Notes: a model not told the origin generated them from the sequence alone. A stretch of 34,616 nucleotides of DNA from Pseudomonadota bacterium (GCA_026398735.1 JAPLSH010000001.1:1-34616); one strand, 5' to 3'; positions 15,468-23,404 are shown, numbered from the stretch's first letter. Numbers and translations are program-made.

Positions 15468-16399
15468 AAACCCACGCCGGACCGACGCTGCTGCTGTGCA
15501 GCAGCTTTGCAATCCTTGCAGCACCTGCACTGGCAGCGGCAGCGGCAGCCAAGACCGACGAAGACCTTATGGAGCTCATCGAGCACATCCAAACTTGCGT
15601 CGAGGATGCTGGGCACACTTCAACTACCGGCAGGGAAGCCAATGCTGCAGTACTGGTCGGCTGCGCGGCAAAATCCGATTTGCAGGCTCAAGCCAATTAC
15701 GGCATCAAGACACTGTTAACAACCAAGATTGTTGCCCAGGTGCCAACGCAGGACTGGAGCCCCAGTGAGCGAGCCTCCTTTCAAGATCAAGCTCAAGCGG
15801 CCATGACTGCGGCTGTACTTGCGAATCAGCGCTACGCCCTGGCGTCAGCCACTACAGCAACAGCAGCACGCTATCAGCTCATTGCCACTATCGCTTACCG
15901 GTCAACGGGACATGGCAATCGGCAATTGGATCAATGGATTAATCAGCCGAAGAATATTCAGTTAACCCTCGAGCTGCGGGATGCATTTGGCATCACGCCA
16001 CCCAGCAAGCGGGAGATGGTCATTCAACTATCGCCCCAAGTTCGGGCGCGCAATGCAAGCATTCGCAACAGCGACTGGTTCTATAAGGCAGGGGAAACTC
16101 TGGAAACCGCCAGCAAGCAGCTGCTGGAACAGAGGCAGGAAAGCCCGCGCTTGGCAAAGCTCGAGCGCGCCTCCAATGGCAAACTTCAAATAAGCTCGGC
16201 GGCTTATCAGAACATCAACATAAGCAGCTGGATGGTGCTGATCCCAGAAGGCTTGGATGTAAACGGCACCACATGGCAACTAGCTCGACCTACTGCCGCA
16301 CAGCGCTTTACGAGCACGCAAGCTGACATGCTAATTGATCCGGCCAATGGAGACACACGCCAGTGCGTAGAAGCCGGCTGCCTGGCGTGGATACCCTAG
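15464..16399 (+). CDS. Exported protein of unknown family, coupled to the LPP20-like lipoprotein
   Basis: This 311-residue protein has a clear N-terminal signal peptide (LLLCSSFAILAAPALA, cleavage probably after ALA near residue 24), so it is periplasmic or outer-membrane associated. The mature part begins with an acidic, helical stretch (DEDLMELIEHIQTCVEDAG) and later becomes mixed. Four cysteines after the signal (TCVED, GCAAKS, QCVEAGC) could form two disulfides. No enzymatic motif, lipobox or membrane helix is seen after the signal. The ATG at 15464 overlaps the stop of the lipoprotein gene (ATGA), so the pair is translationally coupled. By analogy with the FlgO/FlgP/FlgT proteins of Vibrio it could be a partner in an envelope ring, but I see no sequence match to FlgO or FlgT. 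Confidence 0.75.
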   Translation: MKTHAGPTLLLCSSFAILAAPALAAAAAAKTDEDLMELIEHIQTCVEDAGHTSTTGREANAAVLVGCAAKSDLQAQANYGIKTLLTTKIVAQVPTQDWSPSERASFQDQAQAAMTAAVLANQRYALASATTATAARYQLIATIAYRSTGHGNRQLDQWINQPKNIQLTLELRDAFGITPPSKREMVIQLSPQVRARNASIRNSDWFYKAGETLETASKQLLEQRQESPRLAKLERASNGKLQISSAAYQNINISSWMVLIPEGLDVNGTTWQLARPTAAQRFTSTQADMLIDPANGDTRQCVEAGCLAWIP

Positions 16400-16414
16400 C
16401 TCTCCGACGGAGCT
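16398..16414. terminator. Hairpin between convergent stop codons
   Basis: AGCTC and GAGCT (16398-16402 and 16410-16414) pair around a seven-base loop, an alternative CTCC/GGAG stem overlaps, and the stops of two convergent genes lie within it. There is no T run on either side, so bidirectional termination is only possible. Confidence 0.2.
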
Positions 16415-17234
16415 ATTGCTTGCGGTACGCAGGAATACCTTGCTGCGTTTGAGCAGGCGCGCGCTCCACCGAACCTCGAAGCGCGGCAAGCTCGGATCGC
16501 ACCTTGCCAAGCTCTTCTTGCAAGCCACGAAGATCCTTGGATTGAGCATCAAGTCGATCAGCTGATCTCTTAAGTGCCGCAGCTGAATCTTGTTGCGGCT
16601 TGGCCTGAACCTTACCCAACTCTTCCAGCTTGGCCTCGATTTGCGCCAGCATCTTGTTCAGGGCCGCTGCTCTGGCAGCTTCTGCATCTGGCCCCTTGGA
16701 AACTGGAGGCTGTGATGCGCCCTGAATGGTCTTCACAACCTCGCTGAGTCGTTTTACTTCCAACTGCTGAAGCGCAAGACGATCGGTCTTGACTTGCTCT
16801 CGCAAAGTCACAACTGCACGCTGCGTTGTGTCTTCAGCAATTGTTTTAAACTTTTCCAGAGTGCCCTCAAACGCCTTGAGCTCTTTGAGTGCCTCCTCCA
16901 CCTTTGCAAACTGGGCTGATTGCTTTCCCAGCGCATCGTGCAAGGCAGTAGCTTCTTGATTAACCTTTGTCACCGAGATGGCAACAACCAACGCCATCAC
17001 CACGCCGATACCCAGCGTGATAGCACCAAAGATAGCCGGTGCTGTGCGTATAGCGCTGGTCGCCGCTCGATTCGATTCAACAGCGATCCCAAGCTTGCTG
17101 ATTGCCTCGCTGGCAGACTGGGCGCTGTCGTTGGCTGCATCAGCAGCGTCCAACACCAACGTAGTTAACGTCTCAAGGGGACTCGGCTCCGATTCAGGCG
17201 GCTGTTCAGCATGCTTGGTGTCTGGCTCGCTCAT
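16413..17234 (-). CDS. Single-pass membrane coiled-coil protein of unknown function
   Basis: This 273-residue protein has an acidic Ser/Pro-rich N-terminus, one membrane helix (about 65-88, APAIFGAITLGIGVVMALVV) and a long heptad-rich region (about 92-255) containing VEEALKELKAFEGTLEKFK, KMLAQIEAKLEELGKVQ and LRGLQEELGKVRSELAALRG. The layout suggests a tethered rod. I recognise no named family. It is the last gene of the long fli-flhB operon, three bases after its upstream neighbour, with an excellent GAGGAG seven bases ahead of the ATG at 17232-17234. Co-transcription with export-gate genes suggests a flagellar accessory role (inference). The arrangement of the three genes downstream of flhB is not one I know from described systems. 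Confidence 0.75.
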   Translation of the reverse strand: MSEPDTKHAEQPPESEPSPLETLTTLVLDAADAANDSAQSASEAISKLGIAVESNRAATSAIRTAPAIFGAITLGIGVVMALVVAISVTKVNQEATALHDALGKQSAQFAKVEEALKELKAFEGTLEKFKTIAEDTTQRAVVTLREQVKTDRLALQQLEVKRLSEVVKTIQGASQPPVSKGPDAEAARAAALNKMLAQIEAKLEELGKVQAKPQQDSAAALKRSADRLDAQSKDLRGLQEELGKVRSELAALRGSVERAPAQTQQGIPAYRKQ

Positions 17235-17237
17235 GGT

Positions 17238-17765
17238 TTACTCCTCGTGTCCAGAATCACTGCCAGGCAAACCCTTGCGCAGACCCGCAGTCCTGGCAAC
17301 AGTTGCCCGGATCCGGTCGCGAAGCCGATCATCTACTGTCAAAAATTCCTTAACCTTGGTTACCTGCTGAAGCATCTGCTCAGCTTCCATGAACTTCGCC
17401 TCTACAGCGGCGCGCTGGGCCTCCACAGCCTCCATCATCTCGCCTACCTTGGCAACGGACTCCTCCAGCTCCTCCATCTTAGATTTTGGAGGCTCAGGTG
17501 GCGGCGCATCCTCAAGCTGCTCTCCATCTCCGCGGACCGGCTCATCGGAACTGCCAACGTGCACCTGGTTGATGCCGGCGTCCGGATTAAAGCCAACAAA
17601 AACCTTGTTACCAACCGCCGGCTCATCGTCGTGTTGAACGGCATGGCTGGACACAGCAGAGTTGCTATGAGGATCAAGCTTATGAGTGGAAACTCCGGAC
17701 GACTTGAATATGCCGGTGTTTTCCTCAGGCCGCTCGTGGCTATCTGTCTTGCCGTTCTCACTCAT
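17238..17765 (-). CDS. Soluble proline-rich/coiled-coil protein of unknown function
   Basis: This 175-residue protein has no signal peptide or membrane helix. The first half (about 1-90) is polar and probably disordered, ending in DAPPPEPPKSK. The second half has an acidic coiled coil (about 94-142, KMEELEESVAKVGEMMEAVE) and a basic end (RLRDRIRATVARTAGLRKGL). The frame stays open upstream to 17858 inside the neighbouring gene, but the ATG at 17763-17765 has GGAG eight bases upstream, 13 bases after the preceding stop, so I use that start. The coiled coil could pair with that of the downstream membrane protein. No recognised family; presumably cytoplasmic. Confidence 0.7.
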   Translation of the reverse strand: MSENGKTDSHERPEENTGIFKSSGVSTHKLDPHSNSAVSSHAVQHDDEPAVGNKVFVGFNPDAGINQVHVGSSDEPVRGDGEQLEDAPPPEPPKSKMEELEESVAKVGEMMEAVEAQRAAVEAKFMEAEQMLQQVTKVKEFLTVDDRLRDRIRATVARTAGLRKGLPGSDSGHEE

Positions 17766-17778
17766 AAAACCAACTCCT

Positions 17779-18726
17779 TCAATTAGCCGATTCGATACTT
17801 GTAACAGCAGCGATGCTGCATGCGCCCACAGGCCAAATGCGAGATCGGACCGCTTCAATCTCTTTGGCTACTTGCAGTGGCCCGATGTAGAGCTGGTGGC
17901 CATCGGCAACCGGCACGATCTGGGATTTGACGCCGACTGCCAACTTTATTTGGAGCATCTCAACGGCGGTACGAGGCCCCGGAGCTGTGCACCGAAAATA
18001 CACCGGGCCGCTTTTGCTCCGATTACTCGCATCAATTATGGACTCACCAAAATAGCCAGCTGAGTAAGCCCACCAACCAATTACCAACGTAGACCCAAGC
18101 AGAATCAGCGCCACCAGCACTGCGCTGGATTTACGCCGCGCATCCCGAACCACATAGAGGTCCTGTTCAATCATCTCGTCGAAGCCTGCACCAAGCGCAG
18201 GCTCAGCCCGAGATGCACTGATAGACGGAACCTCTTCCGTAGGCATCTGGGCATCTAGCGCCCAGTGACACGTTTTACCTATCGTGAGGCTCGACGGTCC
18301 CGTCATATCTGTGCGAAATGATCGATTGGTTATCAACACAACTCTTAGCGCACTAATACCCATCGCAGTAACAATGCGTCCAAGTGCTGCCGTCTCGTCC
18401 TCATCCATCTGCTCTGCCGACTCAACTACAAGAATCATGAGTCCTTGCGTCAACATAGACATCGCAAGGCCTTCTACGGGCAACGAAGCCACCATCTTAT
18501 TGATGGTCTGCAAAAGAACCTCGGTTCCAGCAGGCGTGTAGAACTCAAACTTGGCACCCTCGTTGCGCAGCATCACGAACAGATTGCGACTGCACTCGGC
18601 CAACAATTCTTTGGAGCGTGACCAGATCACAACGGAGTCAACTGGACCGTCGATGAGCTTGGCAATCACCTGACTTGCGCTATGCGGGCCTGCAATATGC
18701 TCAAGCTGAAGGGCTTCGGTACTCAT
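17779..18726 (-). CDS. DamX-like protein: degenerate AAA-type domain, membrane helix, SPOR-like periplasmic domain
   Basis: This 315-residue protein has three parts. The N-terminal cytosolic part (about 1-160) resembles the ExeA/DamX-type ATPase fold: LMILVVESAEQMDEDETAAL looks like a Walker B strand plus helix and ALRVVLITNRSF a sensor strand. The expected Walker A position (SVVIWSRSKELLAECS, 31-46) has no GxxxxGK, so ATP hydrolysis is unlikely. A membrane helix spans about 200-221. The periplasmic C-terminus (about 240-310) has a SPOR-like pattern, VYFRCTAPGPRTAVEMLQIK and LYIGPLQVAKEIEAVRSRI, a fold that binds denuded peptidoglycan at division septa. The ATG at 18724-18726 overlaps the flhB stop (ATGA). 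I infer an envelope-anchored flagellar accessory role; the SPOR call is by pattern and could be wrong. Confidence 0.65.
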   Translation of the reverse strand: MSTEALQLEHIAGPHSASQVIAKLIDGPVDSVVIWSRSKELLAECSRNLFVMLRNEGAKFEFYTPAGTEVLLQTINKMVASLPVEGLAMSMLTQGLMILVVESAEQMDEDETAALGRIVTAMGISALRVVLITNRSFRTDMTGPSSLTIGKTCHWALDAQMPTEEVPSISASRAEPALGAGFDEMIEQDLYVVRDARRKSSAVLVALILLGSTLVIGWWAYSAGYFGESIIDASNRSKSGPVYFRCTAPGPRTAVEMLQIKLAVGVKSQIVPVADGHQLYIGPLQVAKEIEAVRSRIWPVGACSIAAVTSIESAN

Positions 18727-19883
18727 CGTCCACCACTCATTTGCCGACCCTCTTCGTCAAACAGCAACTCGTCTGGCACATCAGGCACCGCCGGTCTAGG
18801 TCGTGCCATATCAGCTGCCATCGCACTGGCCTGATATACATAGGCAAGAACAGCCGCCACAGCTCTGTAGAGCCCTTCATGAATTGGCTTATTTACTTCG
18901 CCGGAGTAATAAAGAGCTCGCGCTAACGGCGGTGCCTCGACTAGGGGGATTGCAGACTCTGCTGCCAGCTGCTTGATCGCAGCGGCAACCTCACCTCGAC
19001 CCTTGGCCAAAATGATTGGCACGCTGCTGCGCTGTTCGTCATAGACGATAGCTACCGCGAACTCCATAGGGTTAACGATGACCACGTCCGCGTCCTTAAC
19101 ACGCTGCATCATGCGAGACCGACTAATCTCACGCTGCCGGCGTCGGATGCGCTGTTTGACCTCTGGTCTGCCGTCACTGTCCTTCATTTCGTCGCGTATC
19201 TCTTGGCGGGTCATACGCATACGCCGCGTAAAGGACCAGCGCTGCAGCGGAATATCTGCCATGCCAAGCACAGCAATAACCAACGAGATTGCCAAGAACA
19301 CATAGAGTGCAAGTGAGGCGCCCGCTGCGATCATTGATTCCAAAGGCAATCGCGCGATTGCGAGCATCTGCTCACGCTGCGCCAGCAGAACGGCAGAGAG
19401 AACAGCTCCAACCAAAAAAAACTTTACAGTATTGCGCCCAACCGAAACCCAGCCGGCAGAGCCAAACATACGTTTGAGGCCGTTGAGCGGATTAAGCCGA
19501 TCGAATTTGAGTCCGGCTGCGGAGCTGGAAAAACTGATGCCACCATTGAGTAATGCAGCGCCTAGTGCCGCAGCGATAGTCAACAACACCAGCCAGCGCA
19601 TCGCCCAAAATCCACTAACGATTGCTGCCCCAAGCCGGGCTGGCATATCAAACCCTTGGCTTAACTCTGCGGAATTAAAGGTAAGCCCAGACACAACGAT
19701 CTGTTTCATATCCGCAGCAAACGTGCCGCCAACCATATACATGGCTATACAGGCAGCCAGCACCACCATCGAGCCACCAAAGTCTTGGGAGCGCGGAAAG
19801 TCACCCTGTTCACGGGCTTTCTCAAGGCGCCTACTGGTAGGGTCCTCTGTCTTTTCCTCGCCGGACTCAGTTTCACCTGCCAT
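18723..19883 (-). CDS. flhB: Flagellar export switch protein FlhB with atypical NPME site
   Basis: This 386-residue protein is the export-gate component that switches substrate class after hook completion. The N-terminus has EEKTEDPTSRRLEKAREQGD, typical of FlhB. Four membrane helices follow (about 30-215), then the cytosolic domain with RMTRQEIRDEMKDSDGRPEV and DADVVIVNPMEFAVAIVYDE. FlhB normally cleaves itself at NPTH between Asn and Pro; here the codons at 19062-19073 read N271-P272-M273-E274. The Pro/Leu/Arg-rich region after it (LVEAPPLARALYYSGEVNKP) is normal, so the protein is otherwise intact. A longer frame opens at 19937, but the ATG at 19881-19883 gives the family-typical N-terminus and lies two bases after the fliR stop. 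Confidence 0.96.
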   Translation of the reverse strand: MAGETESGEEKTEDPTSRRLEKAREQGDFPRSQDFGGSMVVLAACIAMYMVGGTFAADMKQIVVSGLTFNSAELSQGFDMPARLGAAIVSGFWAMRWLVLLTIAAALGAALLNGGISFSSSAAGLKFDRLNPLNGLKRMFGSAGWVSVGRNTVKFFLVGAVLSAVLLAQREQMLAIARLPLESMIAAGASLALYVFLAISLVIAVLGMADIPLQRWSFTRRMRMTRQEIRDEMKDSDGRPEVKQRIRRRQREISRSRMMQRVKDADVVIVNPMEFAVAIVYDEQRSSVPIILAKGRGEVAAAIKQLAAESAIPLVEAPPLARALYYSGEVNKPIHEGLYRAVAAVLAYVYQASAMAADMARPRPAVPDVPDELLFDEEGRQMSGGR

Positions 19884-19885
19884 GG

Positions 19886-20662
19886 CTATCCGCTCACACG
19901 GAAGGTGGCTTGAATGAAGGAGAGACCCTGAAGCCAAAGATCTGCGAATCGATCAACCATGACAGGGATCAGCAGAAAAAGCATCGCTCCGCCACCAAGC
20001 AGGCTGACCGCAAATCCTACGGAAAAAACGTTGAGCGACGGCGTCGCTCTAGACAATGCGCCAATGCCGATATTGACAGCGATCATCGCCAGTACCAGTG
20101 GTGCGCTGAGCAGCGCCGCGCCGTTGAAAACAACAACGGAGAAATCCAAGAGCGATTTGATGTTATCGCCCAGTGGCTGCCCGGGCGGTATTACTCTGAT
20201 GCTCTCTGCAAGCATCGAAACCACAATGAGGTGTCCACCCGTTGAGAGGAAGACGAGCATTGAGAGTACATTTAGAAACTGCGAGATGACGGCCGTGGAG
20301 CCGACGCTGGGGTCAAACGACTGGGCAAACCCCAAACCCAGCGCCTGAGAAATCTGCTCGCCAGCTGTCACGACCGCGGCCGAGATGCATTGCAGCGCCA
20401 AACCCATGATGGCGCCCAGCACTGCCTCTTGTGCGAGCAACAAAATGTTCAGCCCTGAGCTGTCTGTTTTTGGTGCCTCAAGTCCAGTAGGCAGAACTGG
20501 CAACATCAATATGCACAGCACTGCCGCATACACTATTCGGATTCGAGCGTTCCCACCCATTTGGGGAAACAGTGGCGCAGTAGCAAAGAAGGCTCCAAGA
20601 CGTGTCAAGGGCAGCAACATGCTGTCCAACCAGGTCATCATGAGCTGACCGAGAACCAGCAT
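19886..20662 (-). CDS. fliR: Flagellar export gate protein FliR
   Basis: This 258-residue polytopic protein (about six hydrophobic spans) is a core subunit of the FliPQR export pore. Family features include PLTRLGAFFATAPLFPQMG near the start, QISQALGLGFAQSFDPSVGS (the FliR loop with 'GLGFA...DP') and FVSTGGHL-like FLSTGGHLIVVSML. The C-terminal GGAMLFLLIPVMVDRFADLW is also typical. Normal length for FliR. It starts three bases after fliQ and ends two bases before flhB. Confidence 0.95.
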   Translation of the reverse strand: MLVLGQLMMTWLDSMLLPLTRLGAFFATAPLFPQMGGNARIRIVYAAVLCILMLPVLPTGLEAPKTDSSGLNILLLAQEAVLGAIMGLALQCISAAVVTAGEQISQALGLGFAQSFDPSVGSTAVISQFLNVLSMLVFLSTGGHLIVVSMLAESIRVIPPGQPLGDNIKSLLDFSVVVFNGAALLSAPLVLAMIAVNIGIGALSRATPSLNVFSVGFAVSLLGGGAMLFLLIPVMVDRFADLWLQGLSFIQATFRVSG

Positions 20663-20664
20663 TT

Positions 20665-20934
20665 TTATCTAGCCACTTCGGGGATGCGCTGGAACACATG
20701 CGTTGCGAAGTCGACTAGCAGCTGAATTTGCCAGCTGCCAATCGCCGTCAATAACAGCACCACCATGATCAGCTTCGGTACAAAACTGAGTGTCATTTCA
20801 TTGATTGACGTCGCAGCCTGAAAGATACCAACGAGCACACCAACAAGCAGAACGATCAGCATTATTGGACCTGCCACCAGCGCACAGGTAAAGATTGCGT
20901 CTCGTGCGATATCAATGACTACGGTGTCATTCAT
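20665..20934 (-). CDS. fliQ: Flagellar export gate protein FliQ
   Basis: This 89-residue protein has two membrane helices (about 16-38 and 53-73) joined by a short loop containing QAATSINEMTLSFVPKL, the FliQ signature. FliQ subunits pack around FliP and FliR in the export pore. Length is exactly typical. The frame opens further upstream, but the ATG at 20932-20934 overlaps the fliP stop (ATGA) and matches family starts (MNDTVVIDIARDAI). Confidence 0.95.
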   Translation of the reverse strand: MNDTVVIDIARDAIFTCALVAGPIMLIVLLVGVLVGIFQAATSINEMTLSFVPKLIMVVLLLTAIGSWQIQLLVDFATHVFQRIPEVAR

Positions 20935-21695
20935 GGAAGCGCCGGCGCAAAGCTGGAGGCTAAAGAGCCAATAGTCAGCGCCCAACCATCCACCAATACA
21001 AAGAGCATGAACTTAAAGGGCACGCTGATCACTACGGGCGACACCATCATCATGCCCATGGACATCAAAACACTGGCGACAATCAGATCGATGACGAGAA
21101 ATGGGATGTACACCAGGAAGCCAATGGTAAATGCTGTGCGCAGCTCACTAGTCATAAAGGAAGGCAGCAACACCATCAGCGGAGTATCAAGGGCTGTTTG
21201 GACCGGCGCTGTGTTGGCCAGCTCCATGAAAACCTTGATGTCTGATTCGCGGGTCTGCGCCAGCATGAATTTTTTCATGGGTACCACGGCCCTTTCGATG
21301 GCAACCTCGAATGGAATTTTTTCCTCTACATAGGGAGAAACTGCCACAGCCTGAACTTGGTTGAACGTAGGCCCCATGACAAAGAACGTCAGGAACAGCG
21401 CAAGCCCAACCAGCACCTGATTGGGTGGCGTCTGCGCTGCGCCCAACGCCTGACGCAGGAGGCCCAGCACAATTGCAATTCGGATAAATGCCGTCATCGA
21501 CAACAGGATCGCAGGGAGTAGCGTCAGAACCGTGATCAGGCCCAATGCCTGCAGGGTGAGGCTATAGGCCTGTCCGCCGCCGGCAGTTGGACTGGTTCGC
21601 AAGAGCTCTACGCCTGCTGCTGCACTGGCGGACTCTGGCAGCAAAGCCGCAAAAATCGCTAGAAGCACCAACGCAATTAAATGCTTAGCTTTCAT
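20931..21695 (-). CDS. fliP: Flagellar export gate protein FliP
   Basis: This 254-residue protein begins with a signal peptide (IALVLLAIFAALLPESASA), a known feature of FliP. The body carries LPAILLSMTAFIRIAIVLGL, QTPPNQVLVGLALFLTFFVM (the QTPPNQ motif) and the FliP C-terminal LVDGWALTIGSLASSF. It forms the pentameric core of the FliPQR pore. The start overlaps the end of fliO by 11 bases and the stop overlaps fliQ, so translation is coupled. Normal length. Confidence 0.97.
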   Translation of the reverse strand: MKAKHLIALVLLAIFAALLPESASAAAGVELLRTSPTAGGGQAYSLTLQALGLITVLTLLPAILLSMTAFIRIAIVLGLLRQALGAAQTPPNQVLVGLALFLTFFVMGPTFNQVQAVAVSPYVEEKIPFEVAIERAVVPMKKFMLAQTRESDIKVFMELANTAPVQTALDTPLMVLLPSFMTSELRTAFTIGFLVYIPFLVIDLIVASVLMSMGMMMVSPVVISVPFKFMLFVLVDGWALTIGSLASSFAPALP

Positions 21696-21975
21696 GTGGA
21701 CCCTCTTGGGTCCCGTTTGCTGTCGGGACGTCCGTTGGGTTCTCGTAGACAGAGAGTCGGTTTATGGAATGCGCCGTGACCCCTATCAGCACTTCCCGCT
21801 CCCGAAATTTGATCACCACAAGCTTCTCGCGCGGACCAAGACCCACAACGGACAGCACTTCCAAGTGTTTGGCGGTTCCATAGCCGCCCCTGCGCAATTT
21901 CCGCAGCACCCACACCATCAACCCTAGCAGCAAGCCAACGACGAGCAGCCCGGAAATGTATCGAACTGGATCCAT
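21685..21975 (-). CDS. fliO: Flagellar export assembly protein FliO
   Basis: This 96-residue protein has one membrane helix near the N-terminus (about 6-25, ISGLLVVGLLLGLMVWVL) followed by a small cytosolic domain with LEVLSVVGLGPREKLVVIKF and VLIGVTAHSINRL, the FliO pattern. FliO is a chaperone for FliP assembly. Position between fliN and fliP is diagnostic. It is at the short end for FliO, which varies widely. The 3' end overlaps fliP by 11 bases. Confidence 0.9.
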   Translation of the reverse strand: MDPVRYISGLLVVGLLLGLMVWVLRKLRRGGYGTAKHLEVLSVVGLGPREKLVVIKFREREVLIGVTAHSINRLSVYENPTDVPTANGTQEGPHES

Positions 21976-21980
21976 GCCGA

Positions 21981-22289
21981 TCAGAGCAATTTGACGCGAT
22001 CTTCAGCATCCACCACCTGGGTGAGACGGATGCCGTAGCGCTCGTTAACCAGCACGACCTCACCACGGGCAATTACCGTGTTGTTGACGCAGACATCCAC
22101 CGGCTCGCCGGCAATTCGATCAAGCTCAACTACGCTGCCTTGGCTCAGTCGCAGCAAGTCGCGGATACGCAGCGACGCGCGGCCTACCTCAACAGACACG
22201 CTGACAGCAACGTTCTGGATCAGATCCAATTGGGGCGAATGGCCCCCGGTCTCTGATTCAGCCACTGCTGCGTTGGATTGTTCGTTCAT
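21981..22289 (-). CDS. fliN: Flagellar motor switch protein FliN
   Basis: This 102-residue protein is essentially the SpoA-fold domain: IQNVAVSVSVEVGRASLRI, LLRLSQGSVVELDRIAGEPV, DVCVNNTVIARGEVVLVNER and GIRLTQVVDAEDRVKLL. These are standard FliN segments. It forms the C-ring base with FliM. The N-terminal extension is short (about 22 residues). Its ATG overlaps the fliM stop (ATGA), and fliO starts five bases after it. Confidence 0.96.
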   Translation of the reverse strand: MNEQSNAAVAESETGGHSPQLDLIQNVAVSVSVEVGRASLRIRDLLRLSQGSVVELDRIAGEPVDVCVNNTVIARGEVVLVNERYGIRLTQVVDAEDRVKLL

Positions 22290-23395
22290 GCTGCGTTTGC
22301 TCCTGCTGACTGTGCTGCGCGAGCAGCTGGCTTTGCGGCCGGCTTTTCTGCGCCCTTCAATTTCTTATCAGACGCGCCCGGCCCATCTTCGGCGGCAGCG
22401 CCCTTTTCTTTCGGCGTATGGATGGCTTGAATTCTCATCGCCATGGCGTTATCCATTGATCCGTATTCGGCATCAAAGATATGCGCCTGCTGGACGAAGA
22501 CCTTTACCCCTTGAGGCTGCTTAAACCAAAGGGTGTCACCGGCAGTGATAGAGGCAAGATCAAGCGCGGACATTCTAAAAGCAGTCAGTTGTCCGACCAT
22601 CTCCAATTCCGCATCCATTACTGCATCGGCAAGTTCGCGAGACCACTGTGCCGCCTGCTTTTCGTCGCGCTCACCAGCCGTTAATCGGCCTCGCAGCAGC
22701 AGACGGATGGGCTTGAGTGCAGAGAATGGATACATGATTGTGAGCTTGCCGTTCACACCCGAAGCCAGTTCAAGCTCAAACACACTGACTACGACGGTTT
22801 CGCGCTCTTCACCAATCTGTGCAAAGGCTGGGTTGATCTCGCGGCTTACGTACTCGGTACCGAGCGCATATACCGGCGACCAGGCTTCGCGTAAGTCGTT
22901 AAAGGTAGCGTCGAGAATTAGCTGGATAATCCGCTCTTCAGTGGGCGTAAAGCCCCGAAGACCCGGCCCATCAAGCGTGCTGCCGCCGCGACCGCCAAAG
23001 AAGCTGTCCACTGCTCCATAGACAATAGATGGATCAATAGTGATCAACCCATAACCACGTAACGGCGGATACCTGACGATATTTACATTGCACGGAGATG
23101 GAACGCTTTTAATGAACGTTCCAAATGACATCACCTCAAAGGGATGGACCGTGACCTTGACAGCCTGTCGAAGCAGCGTTAGCAGACTGCCACGGAACTG
23201 TCTCGAGAATCTGTCGTTGATCATTTCAAGTGCAGCCAGTTGGCTGCGCGAGGTCGTGTCGTTGGACACTAAGCTATATGGCTTGACCGCGCCACTGGCA
23301 GAAGCCACTGGAGTCGTATCTACCTGACCCGTCTCCATGCCTTCCACCAGAGCTTCAAGCTCTTCGGGAGACAGCAATGGCTTTGGCGTACTCAT
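22286..23395 (-). CDS. fliM: Flagellar motor switch protein FliM
   Basis: This 369-residue C-ring protein contains an N-terminal CheY-P-binding-like peptide (LLSPEELEALVEG), a CheC-like middle domain (about 50-240, with KVTVHPFEVMSFGTFI and DSFFGGRGG) and a C-terminal SpoA domain (about 250-325, with ELEMVGQLTAFRMSALDLAS and VKVFVQQAHIF). It links FliG to FliN and receives the chemotaxis signal. The C-terminus carries an unusual Lys/Ala/Pro-rich tail of about 40 residues (KKLKGAEKPAAKPAARAA) absent from short FliM proteins. Start at 23393-23395 has AGG eight bases upstream, nine bases after fliL. Confidence 0.96.
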   Translation of the reverse strand: MSTPKPLLSPEELEALVEGMETGQVDTTPVASASGAVKPYSLVSNDTTSRSQLAALEMINDRFSRQFRGSLLTLLRQAVKVTVHPFEVMSFGTFIKSVPSPCNVNIVRYPPLRGYGLITIDPSIVYGAVDSFFGGRGGSTLDGPGLRGFTPTEERIIQLILDATFNDLREAWSPVYALGTEYVSREINPAFAQIGEERETVVVSVFELELASGVNGKLTIMYPFSALKPIRLLLRGRLTAGERDEKQAAQWSRELADAVMDAELEMVGQLTAFRMSALDLASITAGDTLWFKQPQGVKVFVQQAHIFDAEYGSMDNAMAMRIQAIHTPKEKGAAAEDGPGASDKKLKGAEKPAAKPAARAAQSAGANAA

Positions 23396-23404
23396 CGTTC
23401 AGAC

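Noticed and set aside
17766-17858. Longer N-terminus for the coiled-coil protein
   Set aside because: It would run into the preceding gene, while the ATG at 17763-17765 has an excellent ribosome-binding site.
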